DNA of 64,000 bases from AV80 sp035536995. GTDB lineage: Bacteria > Verrucomicrobiota > Verrucomicrobiia > Chthoniobacterales > UBA10450. The notes under the pieces are model-generated. The model was not told where the DNA came from, searched no databases, and saw only the letters and a program-made list of their open reading frames with translations. Location: positions 1 through 64,000 of the forward strand of contig DATLNB010000071.1 of assembly GCA_035536995.1 (NCBI GenBank), in the 5' to 3' direction. Of this stretch, positions 18,820 to 27,396 are shown in pieces; position 1 is the first letter of the stretch, and the number at the start of each line of letters is the position of its first letter. The translations under genes and the position numbers were made by a program.

Positions 18820-20844
18820 CTACAACACTTCGCCCCACTTCGCCTTGTCCTTGAGCATGAGCTCGCGGAGGAGACGAATCGGCGGCATCCCGTGGCTGAG
18901 GAGCTCGTCGTGGAATTTTTTCAGGGAAAAATTCGAGCCTTCCTGTTCCTGGTAATCTTTCCGCAACTTCAAAAGCTGCAGCTTGCCCAGCGTGTAGTTC
19001 AGGCAACCGAGATCGAAGGTCGCCCGCATCGCCTCAGCCCGGGCCGGCTTCTCTTCGTAGTAACAATGTTCCTGAAAAAATTTCGTGCCTTCTTCAACCG
19101 TCATGTCCTGGGTATGCATCTTGATCGAGACGCAGAGCCGGGCCAACCGGACCATGGCCGCCTGGGCCTGGACCATTCGATATTTCGCCGCGCGATGGAT
19201 CTCGTCGGCTGACGGCTCGGGGCTGGCCGTTCCCCCAAAGCCCTCATCGATCATCATCTGCTCGCAATAATGGGCCCAGCCTTCCACGAACGATTCCGAG
19301 TCGAAAATCTTCTCCGCTTTCGTGGCCTTCGAAGCATTCAGGCGCAGGTGCTGAACATAATGCCCGGGATAAACCTCATGAATCGAGAACAGGTCCCCCA
19401 TGTAGTAGTTGAACGAGGTGAGCCACTGTTCCTTCTGCAGCTCGCTCCAGTCGTTTTCCGGCGGGGTCACAAAAAAGTAGGATTCCGTCGCGCGTTTCTC
19501 GAACGGACCCGGCGTATCCATTGAAGCGAAACTCGTCGCGCGGCGATCCTGCGGCGTTTCTTTTACCAGCGTCTTCGCATCGGCGGGCACGGTGACGAGC
19601 TTGCGATCGATAACGAATTTTTTCACGGCGTCGAGCCGCTTCGTGATCTCCGCAACCAGGTTAGCGGCGGCCGGGTGATCGGCCTGGATTTGTTTGAAGA
19701 CGACATCGGCCGGCCGGGTTTCATCGATCTTCTTCGCGGCCTCGGTGAAGACGTCCTGCTCTTTTTTCAGCTCTGCTAACCCCAGCTCGAGAAGTTGCGC
19801 GGGCGGCTGGTCCACCATCTCGGTTTCAGCCAGGAAGCGGCGATATTTTTCTTCGCCAATGGCAAACTCGGCGATCGCCTTGGGCAGCTTCTCCTTCTCC
19901 AGCCAGGCCGCATAATCGGAAAGCGTCGTCGCTGCCCGCCGGTTCGATTGCATGAAGGTCCCGCGCAGGGTGTCATCCTTGAGGTCGGTGAGCCCCTCGA
20001 TCAGGTCTTTTTTGAGGAACTCGGAGGCGCCGCGCGCGATCTGGATGGCCAGCTCGACATGCGGTTTGGGCAGGACATCAGCGAGATTCGTCTTGGCCGC
20101 GATCATGATGTTGGGCGCCTGGTTCTCTACCACGATGATGCTGCGGACCCGGTCCTCGATCGGCGCGTATTTGCGTTTCGCATAGACGCCAACGTCGAGC
20201 GCCTGGGCGTAGGTCATCGGGTTGCGGTCGTAGATCGCCATCTCCTGGATGAAGAAGAGCTCTTTCTTGATCGCGGCCTGGAGAATCCGGAGATCGACCG
20301 CGGGGCGGGGACCGAGTTTCGCGAGATCGAACTTCGCGAATCGGTCGTCGAAACGGCGGAGGCGCGCGATCTCCGCGTCGATCGCGAGGCGCGTGTGCTC
20401 GTTGATCCGGCCGTCGTATTCGTGAAACCCGAGCGCTGTGGCGTGCAAGGGCCGGGCGGCGAGATACCCGCGAATGTATTCCTCCGCCACGGCATCCAGC
20501 TCGGCGTCAGGTTTGAGCGGAGGCGGAGTCGGTGATGGTTTCGGGGACGCGGATGGTTTGGGGGACGCGGATGGTTTCGGGGAAGGCGAGGGACCGGGCG
20601 ATGTAGCGGCGGCGGCCGGCGAGGGGGATGACCGAGGCTTTGGCGACGGCGGAACGACGGCCTTGGCGGAAGGAGAAGGAGACGGTGACGGTTTGGCCAA
20701 TGGTTTGACGGGACCGGTCGGCCGGAGGGGAGCGTTCGCCGGCGGTTTCGCGGTCGCCGTCGGCGACGGAGAAGGTGCGGCATTCGCGAAGCCCCCTGCC
20801 ACGAAAATGGCAACGGCAACTGGAACGGCGCGGCGTGGTCTCAT
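18820..20844 (-). CDS. Secreted DUF885 protein with long Pro/Ser/Lys-rich linker
   Basis: A 674-residue exported protein. A signal peptide (about 1-23, ending ANA) leads into a low-complexity stretch (about 24-112) of repeated Ser-Pro and Lys-Pro units, then a DUF885 domain to the end. DUF885 proteins carry a HExxxGH motif, seen here as HEVYPGHYVQHL from residue 489, which suggests a zinc-dependent hydrolase or peptidase; no substrate is established for the family. The linker is built from near-identical short DNA repeats around 20530-20640 and probably acts as a flexible cell-wall or periplasm spacer. A divergent S41 protease gene starts 157 bases away. The family call is firm; the enzymatic activity is inferred. 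Confidence 0.87.
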   Translation of the reverse strand: MRPRRAVPVAVAIFVAGGFANAAPSPSPTATAKPPANAPLRPTGPVKPLAKPSPSPSPSAKAVVPPSPKPRSSPSPAAAATSPGPSPSPKPSASPKPSASPKPSPTPPPLKPDAELDAVAEEYIRGYLAARPLHATALGFHEYDGRINEHTRLAIDAEIARLRRFDDRFAKFDLAKLGPRPAVDLRILQAAIKKELFFIQEMAIYDRNPMTYAQALDVGVYAKRKYAPIEDRVRSIIVVENQAPNIMIAAKTNLADVLPKPHVELAIQIARGASEFLKKDLIEGLTDLKDDTLRGTFMQSNRRAATTLSDYAAWLEKEKLPKAIAEFAIGEEKYRRFLAETEMVDQPPAQLLELGLAELKKEQDVFTEAAKKIDETRPADVVFKQIQADHPAAANLVAEITKRLDAVKKFVIDRKLVTVPADAKTLVKETPQDRRATSFASMDTPGPFEKRATESYFFVTPPENDWSELQKEQWLTSFNYYMGDLFSIHEVYPGHYVQHLRLNASKATKAEKIFDSESFVEGWAHYCEQMMIDEGFGGTASPEPSADEIHRAAKYRMVQAQAAMVRLARLCVSIKMHTQDMTVEEGTKFFQEHCYYEEKPARAEAMRATFDLGCLNYTLGKLQLLKLRKDYQEQEGSNFSLKKFHDELLSHGMPPIRLLRELMLKDKAKWGEVL

Positions 20845-21001
20845 GAATGGGCAGGCGGATCAGCCGCTCCGCCGGACGATGCCAGCGGAGTGCGGCCTCG
20901 AGCAAGGGACTGCTCGAGCGCCACCTTAGACGACGCTTTGCGCGTTGCCAAAAATTTCCGTATGAGCGATCATCGTCCGCCCGGAAACGGGCATTTTTCC
21001 T

Positions 21002-22297
21002 ATGAAACGTCGTCTTTTGCTCAGCACCGCCGGGTGCCTGATCCTGATCAACGTTCTGCTCGGGGTCCGGGTTTACACCGCGCACGCCGCCGGGGAAGAC
21101 GACACCGGCTATTCGCAAATCGCCGTCTTCGCCCGGGCCGTGCAACTTCTCCGCCAGGATTACGTCGATGGCGGGAAGACCAGTTACCACGATCTGATCT
21201 ATGCGGCGATGAAAGGGATGCTGGCGTCGCTCGATCCGCACAGTCAGTTCATGGATCCGAACGACTTCAAGGAAATGCAGGACGATACCCGGAGCCGCTT
21301 CAACGGGCTCGGGATCGAGGTCGCGGTCAAAGGTGGTCTGCTCACGGTCATTACGCCGATGGAGGATACGCCCGCGGCCAAGGCCGGCATTCTTTCCGGC
21401 GACCAGATCCTGCGGATCAACGGCAATTCGACCGAGAAAATGGATCTGCAGGATGCGGTTAATTTTCTTCGCGGCACTACCGGCCAAAAGGTGACCCTGA
21501 CGATCCTCCGCCCGGCCACCAAGGAGATAAAGGACTTCGCGCTCGAGCGGACGGAGATCAAAGTGCAAAGCGTCAAAGGCACGAAGCTGCTCGACGCGGA
21601 TTTAAGCGGGACGTTCAAGATCGGTTACGTCCGCCTGATTCAATTCAACGAGCCGACCGCGGAAGAGCTCGGGAAAGCGCTCGACGAATTGCAGAAGCAG
21701 GGGATACAGGCGCTCGTTCTGGACCTGCGGAATAATCCGGGCGGTCTGCTGAACGTGGCGGTTGATGTTTGCGCGCAATTTCTTCCGCCCGGGACCAAGG
21801 TCGTTTCGACCCAGGGACGGGTGCCGTCACAACAGCACGATTATACGACAGCGAGCACAACCAGAGAGCGGCCGCGTATTCCGCTCGCGGTGTTGGTGAA
21901 TGAGGGAAGTGCGAGCGGCTCCGAAATCGTGGCGGGGGCATTGAAGGACTTGAAGCGGGCCGTGATCGTGGGAGAAACCACCTTCGGCAAAGGCTCAGTC
22001 CAGAATGTCGTCCAGTTGCCCGACGGTTCCGCCCTTCGTTTCACCACCGCGAAATACTATACGCCGAGCAAACAGGTCATTCACGGCAACGGCGTTACGC
22101 CTAATATCCGGGTCCCGATGACGGTGGAACAGGAGCGCGCGCTATTTGCGTCACGCAGCGAAAACCTGAAGGCGGAAGAAGAGAAAACGTTGATCAAGGC
22201 GAAGGACCCCCAGCTGCTCCGCGCGATTGACGCGCTGAAAGGCGCGATGGTTTACGCCCAGGAGACGTCGCCGAAGGTCGATCCGGTAAAGAAGTAG
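21002..22297 (+). CDS. S41-family C-terminal processing protease
   Basis: A 431-residue periplasmic serine protease of the CtpA/Prc group, which removes or degrades protein C-termini. An N-terminal signal or anchor helix (about 4-22) is followed by a helical region, a PDZ domain (about 95-180, with GLGIEVAVKGG and GILSGDQILRING) and the S41 core. The core has RNNPGG (about 243-248), the catalytic serine in NEGSASGSE (300-308) and the catalytic lysine Lys330 in TFGKGSVQ. All expected catalytic residues are present and the length is usual. The ATG at 21002 has no strong ribosome site. A C-terminal processing protease is notable in a region rich in proteins with a shared C-terminal module, but any link is speculation. 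Confidence 0.93.
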   Translation: MKRRLLLSTAGCLILINVLLGVRVYTAHAAGEDDTGYSQIAVFARAVQLLRQDYVDGGKTSYHDLIYAAMKGMLASLDPHSQFMDPNDFKEMQDDTRSRFNGLGIEVAVKGGLLTVITPMEDTPAAKAGILSGDQILRINGNSTEKMDLQDAVNFLRGTTGQKVTLTILRPATKEIKDFALERTEIKVQSVKGTKLLDADLSGTFKIGYVRLIQFNEPTAEELGKALDELQKQGIQALVLDLRNNPGGLLNVAVDVCAQFLPPGTKVVSTQGRVPSQQHDYTTASTTRERPRIPLAVLVNEGSASGSEIVAGALKDLKRAVIVGETTFGKGSVQNVVQLPDGSALRFTTAKYYTPSKQVIHGNGVTPNIRVPMTVEQERALFASRSENLKAEEEKTLIKAKDPQLLRAIDALKGAMVYAQETSPKVDPVKK

Positions 22298-22327
22298 GGA
22301 ATCGCTGAGCACGCGCTTCGACAGTCC

Positions 22328-22435
22328 CTGTAGCAGCGGCCCTGTGGGCCGCTCGGGTTCCCGCTCAATTATAAGCGAAGGGTGGATCTTGGTGGCCCGG
22401 TCGTTCTCACGCGTCCCACAGGGACGCCGCTACAG
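22328..22435. repeat. Imperfect 25-bp inverted repeat between the S41 protease and tsaD
   Basis: The arms at 22328-22352 and 22411-22435 pair over 22 of 25 positions, with outer edges reading CTGTAGC and GCTACAG. It lies between two plus-strand genes, just upstream of tsaD. The open frame before the tsaD start runs through the right arm and should not be counted as protein. Confidence 0.75.
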
Positions 22436-22462
22436 AAGAACGCTTGTCTCCGCCGAGCCGAG

Positions 22463-23473
22463 ATGATCATGGCCACCATCCTCGCCATCGAAACATCGTG
22501 CGATGAGACGGCGGTGGCGATATTGCGCGGGACAGAGCTGCTCGCGAGCGAAGTGGCCTCGCAGACGGAACACGGGACTTACGGCGGGGTCGTCCCGGAG
22601 GTGGCGTCACGAAATCATTTGGTGCACGCCCCGCGGTTACTGGAGCGTGCGCTCGGAACCGCGGGCCTCACCGTCGAAGATGTCGATGCGTTTGCCGCGA
22701 CTTCCGGTCCGGGTCTCGCGAGCTCGCTCATGATCGGTGCGTCAATCGCGAAGGGCCTTTCGGTTGCAACCGGCCGCCCGTACCTTGCGATCAATCATCT
22801 CGAAGGCCATCTCCTTTCGCCCTTCTTTGGTGGTGATGAAGAGATTTCACCCAACCTGTCTCTGATCGTCAGCGGCGGCCATACGCTCCTGGTCGAAGTT
22901 CGCGGCATAAACAATTATCGGGTTCTCGGCCGAACCGTTGACGACGCTGCCGGCGAAGCTTTCGACAAGGTCGCAAAGCTCCTCGGGCTTGGTTATCCCG
23001 GCGGCCCGGAGATCGAACGGCGCGCCCTGAACGGGAATGCGGCCCGCTTCAATTTTCCGCGAAGCATGCTCGACTCGGGCGATCACAATTTCAGTTTCAG
23101 CGGCTTAAAGACGGCAGTGCGGTATCGGCTGGCGGAATTTCAGGGCGCAGCGGCCACCCCGCAACTGATCGACGATATGTGCGCGTCGTTTCAAGCTGCT
23201 GTTATTGACGTGCTGGTAAAGAAGACGCTGCGCGCGGCGAAGGAATGTTGCTCGAAGTTGGTGACAATAAGCGGCGGCGTGAGCTGCAATCAGGCGTTGC
23301 GAAAGCAGATGGCGGAGCAATGCGGTGCGGCCGGGTTGCGCTTGATGACCGCGCTGCCGCGTTTGTGTACGGATAACGCGGCCATGATCGCGTTCGCCGC
23401 GCTGCTCCGATTCCGCGCCGGGCAGAGTTCGGAAGTCAGTGAAGAGATCGATCCGAATCTGGCGTTGGTGTGA
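22463..23473 (+). CDS. tRNA N6-adenosine threonylcarbamoyltransferase TsaD
   Basis: A 336-residue TsaD, which transfers threonylcarbamoyl to A37 of tRNAs that read ANN codons, together with TsaB and TsaE (not in this window). Motifs are all in place: ILAIETSCDETAVAIL at the N-terminus, the metal-binding NHLEGH, the nucleotide-binding VSGGHTLLV, GGPEIE, SFSGLKTAV and SGGVSCNQALR, and the late CTDNAAMIA. The start is the ATG at 22463 or at 22469; both are in frame and two codons apart. An earlier ATG at 22382 would add 27 residues read through a palindromic repeat and is rejected. The gene is convergent with the cyclase gene. Confidence 0.96.
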   Translation: MIMATILAIETSCDETAVAILRGTELLASEVASQTEHGTYGGVVPEVASRNHLVHAPRLLERALGTAGLTVEDVDAFAATSGPGLASSLMIGASIAKGLSVATGRPYLAINHLEGHLLSPFFGGDEEISPNLSLIVSGGHTLLVEVRGINNYRVLGRTVDDAAGEAFDKVAKLLGLGYPGGPEIERRALNGNAARFNFPRSMLDSGDHNFSFSGLKTAVRYRLAEFQGAAATPQLIDDMCASFQAAVIDVLVKKTLRAAKECCSKLVTISGGVSCNQALRKQMAEQCGAAGLRLMTALPRLCTDNAAMIAFAALLRFRAGQSSEVSEEIDPNLALV

Positions 23474-23517
23474 CCCTGAGTTGCAGGGCGGTTCTCTGAA
23501 ACGCCGCAAAAAGGGCG

Positions 23518-23534
23518 CCGTCTGACACAGACGG
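23518..23534. terminator. Hairpin between convergent tsaD and cyclase genes
   Basis: A perfect 7-bp stem (CCGTCTG / CAGACGG) with loop ACA lies in the 62-base gap between two stop codons (23473 and 23536). No T-run follows on either strand, so a terminator role is only plausible. Confidence 0.45.
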
Positions 23535-23535
23535 C

Positions 23536-25146
23536 CTACAAAGTCCCGGCCTCGCCCGCCACGCGAGTTTTCGCGAGCGAGCGGCGGCGGAGAATGGCGT
23601 AGGTCGTCCCAAGGGCGACCACGGGTAGCAGCGTCCACGGGGTAGGGACGACGTTCTTCAAGGCGGACAAGAACAATCCCGCGATGATGGCGGCCCGAGC
23701 CCCGGACATTCTTTCCGCGAGCGCGAACGCCAGCCCCCACCAAATCGCATCGCCGATACCGTTGCTGATTCCTCGTTGCAGCCGGAGCAGGAAACTTTCG
23801 CCCGTCGCCTCGGCGATTGCGAAATATCCACCGGCGGCAAGAACGCCCAGGACCTGGCCCAGAACAAATCCTCGCGACCATCGTTTCCAGCGCAGGCCGA
23901 TTATGACAGTGACCAGAATGAATGATGACGCGGCAATCATCCCGGCGATCTGAAGGGGAGGACGTCCGGCCAAAAGCGCGAGAAGCCCAGTGATCGTTAT
24001 CAGGACAACGAAGAAGGTGGCGATCGCAGAAAGGATCTCGCGCAGAACGGAGGGGGGCCGAGGGGTAGGAAAAACCGCGGACAAGGCAACAGCGGCCCAG
24101 CTTATGACTATGGTTAGCGCGATCTGGTTCGCAGCGGAGGCATTACCGAACGCCGCGATCATTGGCGCCTGCACCACCGCGCTGAAAGTGAGCAGGCACA
24201 TGAAGACGAGACTCGCGCCTACGCCAAGCAGGATGCTTGTAACCAGGCCTGATGCCCACATCGTTCCGATCCACCACGCGGGGTTAAGCCCGAGTAGCGT
24301 GAGTACGGCCCAAATAAGCAGGGACAAGATGCCGGGACAAATCACGTAAACCTGGAGCAGGAGTTGGCGGAGGTCGCGGTTGCGAAGAATCTGTGGCCCG
24401 GTGAGGTCGATCACGCTGAAATGCGGCGTGAGGCGCGGATCGATCTGGCTGACGTGAGTGCGCCAGCGAAACGGCTGGGTGAGAAGCCAGCCGAGAATCT
24501 GGAGCGAGGCGAGGAAGGAGTTACGCCCGGAGGTGCCGAGACGAAGTGTTTTTGGGCGAAGCCATTCATCGTCCTGCCTGACCTTGACCGGAACATCGGG
24601 CGAGCCGACGGCCGGGCGGTGGAAATTGAAGAGGTGAATGCGCTTGCCGTGCTTCGCGGTGGCGACACCAATGTCGTAGCACTCGTTCGCGGCGGGATCG
24701 CGGGCCTCCTGCAAACAGGTGGCGTGCTGCAATGACATCAGGATGTGCCCGCCGTCTCCGAAATCCATCACGCGCTGCGCGGTATTGATGCCATCGCCGC
24801 TGACCGATGCCACGCCATTGATATCGACCAGGCGCGCGACTTCGCCGGTGTGAATTCCCATCCGCGCTTTGAACGTGCCCGCCTGTTCGATCCGGTCCAT
24901 CAGCTCGCAGGCGCAGCGCAACGGACTCGAACAATGATCGAAAAAGACGAGGGCCATGCCATCGCCGGAAGGTGAACGGACGAGTTTGTCCTGTGCTGCC
25001 GCCTCGATCACGGCCGCGCAGTCGCCGACGAACTCCTGCAACTGGCGAAAAACGACGGTCTGCTGATCGCTGTTCAGGGTGGAATAGCCGACTGCATCCA
25101 CGAAAAAGATGTGGGCGGTAACCATCGACGGGGCCGCTTCTTTCAT
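23536..25146 (-). CDS. Class III adenylate/guanylate cyclase with C-terminal membrane domain
   Basis: A 536-residue nucleotide cyclase. The catalytic domain is N-terminal (about 9-170): metal-binding Asp17 (FFVDAVGYS) and Asp62 (SGDGMALVF), and the transition-state Asn121 and Arg125 in GDGINTAQRV. ATP versus GTP preference cannot be told by eye. After a linker, the C-terminal half (from about 285) is a run of hydrophobic helices, so the enzyme is membrane-bound with a cytosolic head; the usual bacterial order puts the membrane or sensor part first. The Met at 25146 or at 25125 (MVTAHIFF) may be the true start. The gene begins 15 bases after the polyprenyl synthase stop and is probably the last of a four-gene unit. 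Confidence 0.85.
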   Translation of the reverse strand: MKEAAPSMVTAHIFFVDAVGYSTLNSDQQTVVFRQLQEFVGDCAAVIEAAAQDKLVRSPSGDGMALVFFDHCSSPLRCACELMDRIEQAGTFKARMGIHTGEVARLVDINGVASVSGDGINTAQRVMDFGDGGHILMSLQHATCLQEARDPAANECYDIGVATAKHGKRIHLFNFHRPAVGSPDVPVKVRQDDEWLRPKTLRLGTSGRNSFLASLQILGWLLTQPFRWRTHVSQIDPRLTPHFSVIDLTGPQILRNRDLRQLLLQVYVICPGILSLLIWAVLTLLGLNPAWWIGTMWASGLVTSILLGVGASLVFMCLLTFSAVVQAPMIAAFGNASAANQIALTIVISWAAVALSAVFPTPRPPSVLREILSAIATFFVVLITITGLLALLAGRPPLQIAGMIAASSFILVTVIIGLRWKRWSRGFVLGQVLGVLAAGGYFAIAEATGESFLLRLQRGISNGIGDAIWWGLAFALAERMSGARAAIIAGLFLSALKNVVPTPWTLLPVVALGTTYAILRRRSLAKTRVAGEAGTL

Positions 25147-25161
25147 TCGTGGGATGGCTCG

Positions 25162-26043
25162 CTAATATTCTCGCGCGAGAAGGTGTTTCGCGATTTCGCG
25201 CAGCCGGTCGGCGCTCCTGCCGAAATTTGCCAGCGCGGTGTCAGCGCGCCTTGTCAGCCGGTTTGCTTCCGCGCGAGATTTTTCCAGGCCGATTACCGCT
25301 GGATAGGTCGCTTTTTTAGCGGCGACATCTTTCCCGGCGCTCTTGCCGAGCTTCGCCGAGGTCTGGGTTACATCGAGGATGTCGTCGATCACCTGGAAAG
25401 CCAAACCCAGCGCCTGCCCGAAAGCGGTCATCGCAGCCATCTGCTTCGCGCTGGCATTGGCGGCCATCGCTCCCAGTCGCAGCGAAGCCGTCAGCAACGC
25501 CGCGGTCTTGTTCTCATGGATGTAGCGAAGCTGGGTGCGATTGATGCGACGTCCTTCCGCTTCAAGATCGGCCACCTGCCCGGCGATGAGCTTTTGACTC
25601 CCAGCGGCGGTCGCGATCTCGAGAAGTATGTCGCGGAGGTCGTAGCGCGAAGAGGACTTGGTGCGCGCGGCAATCTCGAACGCCAGGGTCAACAGGGCGT
25701 CGCCGGCGAGAATCGCAATCGCGTCGCCAAAGACCTTGTGGCAGGTGGGACGGCCCCGGCGCAAATCGTCGTTATCCATGCTCGGGAGATCGTCGTGGAT
25801 GAGCGAATAAGTATGGATGCACTCCACTGCGCAGGCGTGAGGGATGGCGGGAACGCCCCGCCCGCCACATGCCTCCGCCGCCACGAGGCAAAGAATCGGC
25901 CGGAGCCTTTTTCCTCCGGCGAACATGCTGTAGCGCATCGCCTTGTGGATCGTAGCCGGTTCTGATCGCTCCTTCGGCAGATAGCGATCGAGGGCCCGGT
26001 CGATTTCTTTTTGCCGGGCGATGAGGTAGCGCTTCAGGTCCAT
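25162..26043 (-). CDS. Polyprenyl (farnesyl-type) diphosphate synthase
   Basis: A 293-residue trans-prenyltransferase, probably making farnesyl or geranylgeranyl diphosphate from IPP and allylic diphosphates for quinones, carotenoids or undecaprenyl carriers. The first Asp-rich motif (DDLPSMD, 84-90) has the longer DDxxxxD spacing common in bacterial IspA-type enzymes and is followed by DLRRGRPTCHK. The second is FQVIDDILDVT. The substrate-binding GGKRLRP lies at 43-49. Length and motifs are normal. The gene begins 18 bases after the VKOR gene and is followed after 15 bases by the cyclase. The exact chain length is not decided by sequence reading. Confidence 0.92.
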   Translation of the reverse strand: MDLKRYLIARQKEIDRALDRYLPKERSEPATIHKAMRYSMFAGGKRLRPILCLVAAEACGGRGVPAIPHACAVECIHTYSLIHDDLPSMDNDDLRRGRPTCHKVFGDAIAILAGDALLTLAFEIAARTKSSSRYDLRDILLEIATAAGSQKLIAGQVADLEAEGRRINRTQLRYIHENKTAALLTASLRLGAMAANASAKQMAAMTAFGQALGLAFQVIDDILDVTQTSAKLGKSAGKDVAAKKATYPAVIGLEKSRAEANRLTRRADTALANFGRSADRLREIAKHLLAREY

Positions 26044-26061
26044 GGCGACCGCCAGGCTCGG

Positions 26062-26532
26062 CTAATCGCCCTCGGCGGCCCGGGGCGACGGCCCGGCAAC
26101 CACCAATCCTGCGAGAAGAAACGTGATCGCGGCCGAGAACAAACAAAAACGGCAATACGCGTGCAGCACGAAAGCCTGCACATAAAGGAACCAGAGCGTC
26201 CCCAGGAACATGAGGCCAACCGTGATGGCAAAAAAACCGCGCGCTCGCGGATAATTGAACGCCGCAAAAGTCGCAAAGCTGAACGCGGCGAAATATCCGG
26301 CCACGCCAAATGCAGCCACTGGGATGCCGGCGACTCGCGAGTAAGCGCTCCCGAGCACTTCGGAGCAACCGGCCTGGCCGCCACAGGCCGCGGCCTCTCC
26401 GGTAAGCGCAACAACGAAGAGATAAACCGCGTCCGCCAGGCCCAGGAGACAAAAAAGCGCGGCGATGCTGTAAAGAATGGTCCGGCCTCGCCCGGCCGGC
26501 GCGGGCCGGTCTTTGTTCTTCGATCGGCTCAT
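26062..26532 (-). CDS. Vitamin K epoxide reductase (VKOR)-family membrane protein
   Basis: A 156-residue integral membrane protein with about four helices. The outer loop pair Cys50/Cys56 and the CxxC at Cys127/Cys130 (HAYCRFCLFS) form the classic VKOR relay, which passes electrons from a DsbA-like thiol oxidase to membrane quinone. Its ATG overlaps the stop of the DsbA-like gene by four bases (ATGA), so the two are almost certainly coupled and form one disulfide-forming pathway in place of DsbB. All four cysteines are present. The fused thioredoxin domain found in some VKORs is absent, since the partner is a separate gene. Confidence 0.9.
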   Translation of the reverse strand: MSRSKNKDRPAPAGRGRTILYSIAALFCLLGLADAVYLFVVALTGEAAACGGQAGCSEVLGSAYSRVAGIPVAAFGVAGYFAAFSFATFAAFNYPRARGFFAITVGLMFLGTLWFLYVQAFVLHAYCRFCLFSAAITFLLAGLVVAGPSPRAAEGD

Positions 26533-27185
26533 GGTTTTGTCTTCCCCTTTTCCTCGAGCGCAGTCGTGATGGCCTTGCGCAGTCCGCTGGGATCGAGCGA
26601 CGCAGGCGGAACCGCCACGTTATTCACGAAGACAGTAGGCGTGCTCGATACTCCGCGGCTGCTCCCCAATTGGTGGTCCGCATCGACGCGTTTTTGCACC
26701 GTCTCGCTCTCCATGTCCTTTTTGAAACGCTCGACGTCCAGCCCGATCGCGCCTGCATAACCGTGGAGCAACGGAAAAACGTCCTGCGCGTGCGACCAGT
26801 TGTTCTGCTCCTTGTAGAGGAGATCGTGCATGTCCCAAAAGCGCCCCTGCATGTCGGCCGCTTCCGCCGCGTGGGCCGCCGGCCGCGCGTGCTTGTGATT
26901 GATGAGAGGAAAGTGGTGGAAAATAAACCGGACCCGGGAGCCGTATTCTTCCTCAATCTTTTTCAGGGTCACCGCCATCTTTGAGCACGGCGGACATTCG
27001 AAGTCGCCAAACTCCTCGATCGTTACAGCCGCGTCCTTTTTTCCACGAACGTGGAGACCGGTCGTAGCGCCGTCCTTTGCGCCGGTCGGCGCGGCAGTTT
27101 GTTTCGAGCGGTAAAGGGCAAAACCGCCGCCGAAAGCGAGCGCGGCGACGAGACCGACGATTAGGAAAGGCAGATAGCGCTTCAT
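26529..27185 (-). CDS. DsbA-like thiol-disulfide oxidoreductase
   Basis: A 218-residue exported thioredoxin-fold protein. An N-terminal helix (about 4-25) serves as anchor or signal. The DsbA domain has the active site CPPC at 64-67 (FGDFECPPCSKM) and a conserved cis-proline in SSTPTVFVN near the end. CPPC is unlike E. coli DsbA (CPHC) but common in DsbA/Bdb-type proteins of other phyla. It probably introduces disulfides into exported proteins and is re-oxidised by the adjacent VKOR, with which it overlaps. It is the first gene of the minus-strand run and is divergent from the large secreted protein at 27397. Confidence 0.9.
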   Translation of the reverse strand: MKRYLPFLIVGLVAALAFGGGFALYRSKQTAAPTGAKDGATTGLHVRGKKDAAVTIEEFGDFECPPCSKMAVTLKKIEEEYGSRVRFIFHHFPLINHKHARPAAHAAEAADMQGRFWDMHDLLYKEQNNWSHAQDVFPLLHGYAGAIGLDVERFKKDMESETVQKRVDADHQLGSSRGVSSTPTVFVNNVAVPPASLDPSGLRKAITTALEEKGKTKP

Positions 27186-27396
27186 CCGAAGTGGGAAAAG
27201 AAAACTATTGGCGCGGGATTGCCAGAAATATTGTCAGGAACGGGGCACGTCCGGGGCGATCGGATGTTTTTTGCATCCTGACATGACTAAAATGTAATTG
27301 AACCAGCGGGAACCATTTCGGTGTAACAACCCGAATCCTGTTTGGCTGCGCCGCTCTCGCTGCCGGCTTTTCGATCAACCCTCGAAGGAAATCGCC

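Noticed and set aside
20530..20640. Regularly repeated short DNA units that could suggest a CRISPR array
   Set aside because: Units are in frame and code Ser/Pro/Lys repeats of the DUF885 linker; there are no unique spacers of constant length and no cas genes.
20507..21568. A 353-codon minus-strand frame spanning the start regions of the DUF885 and S41 genes
   Set aside because: It overlaps two genes with clear signal peptides and catalytic motifs, and its own composition is Arg/His-rich without a domain.
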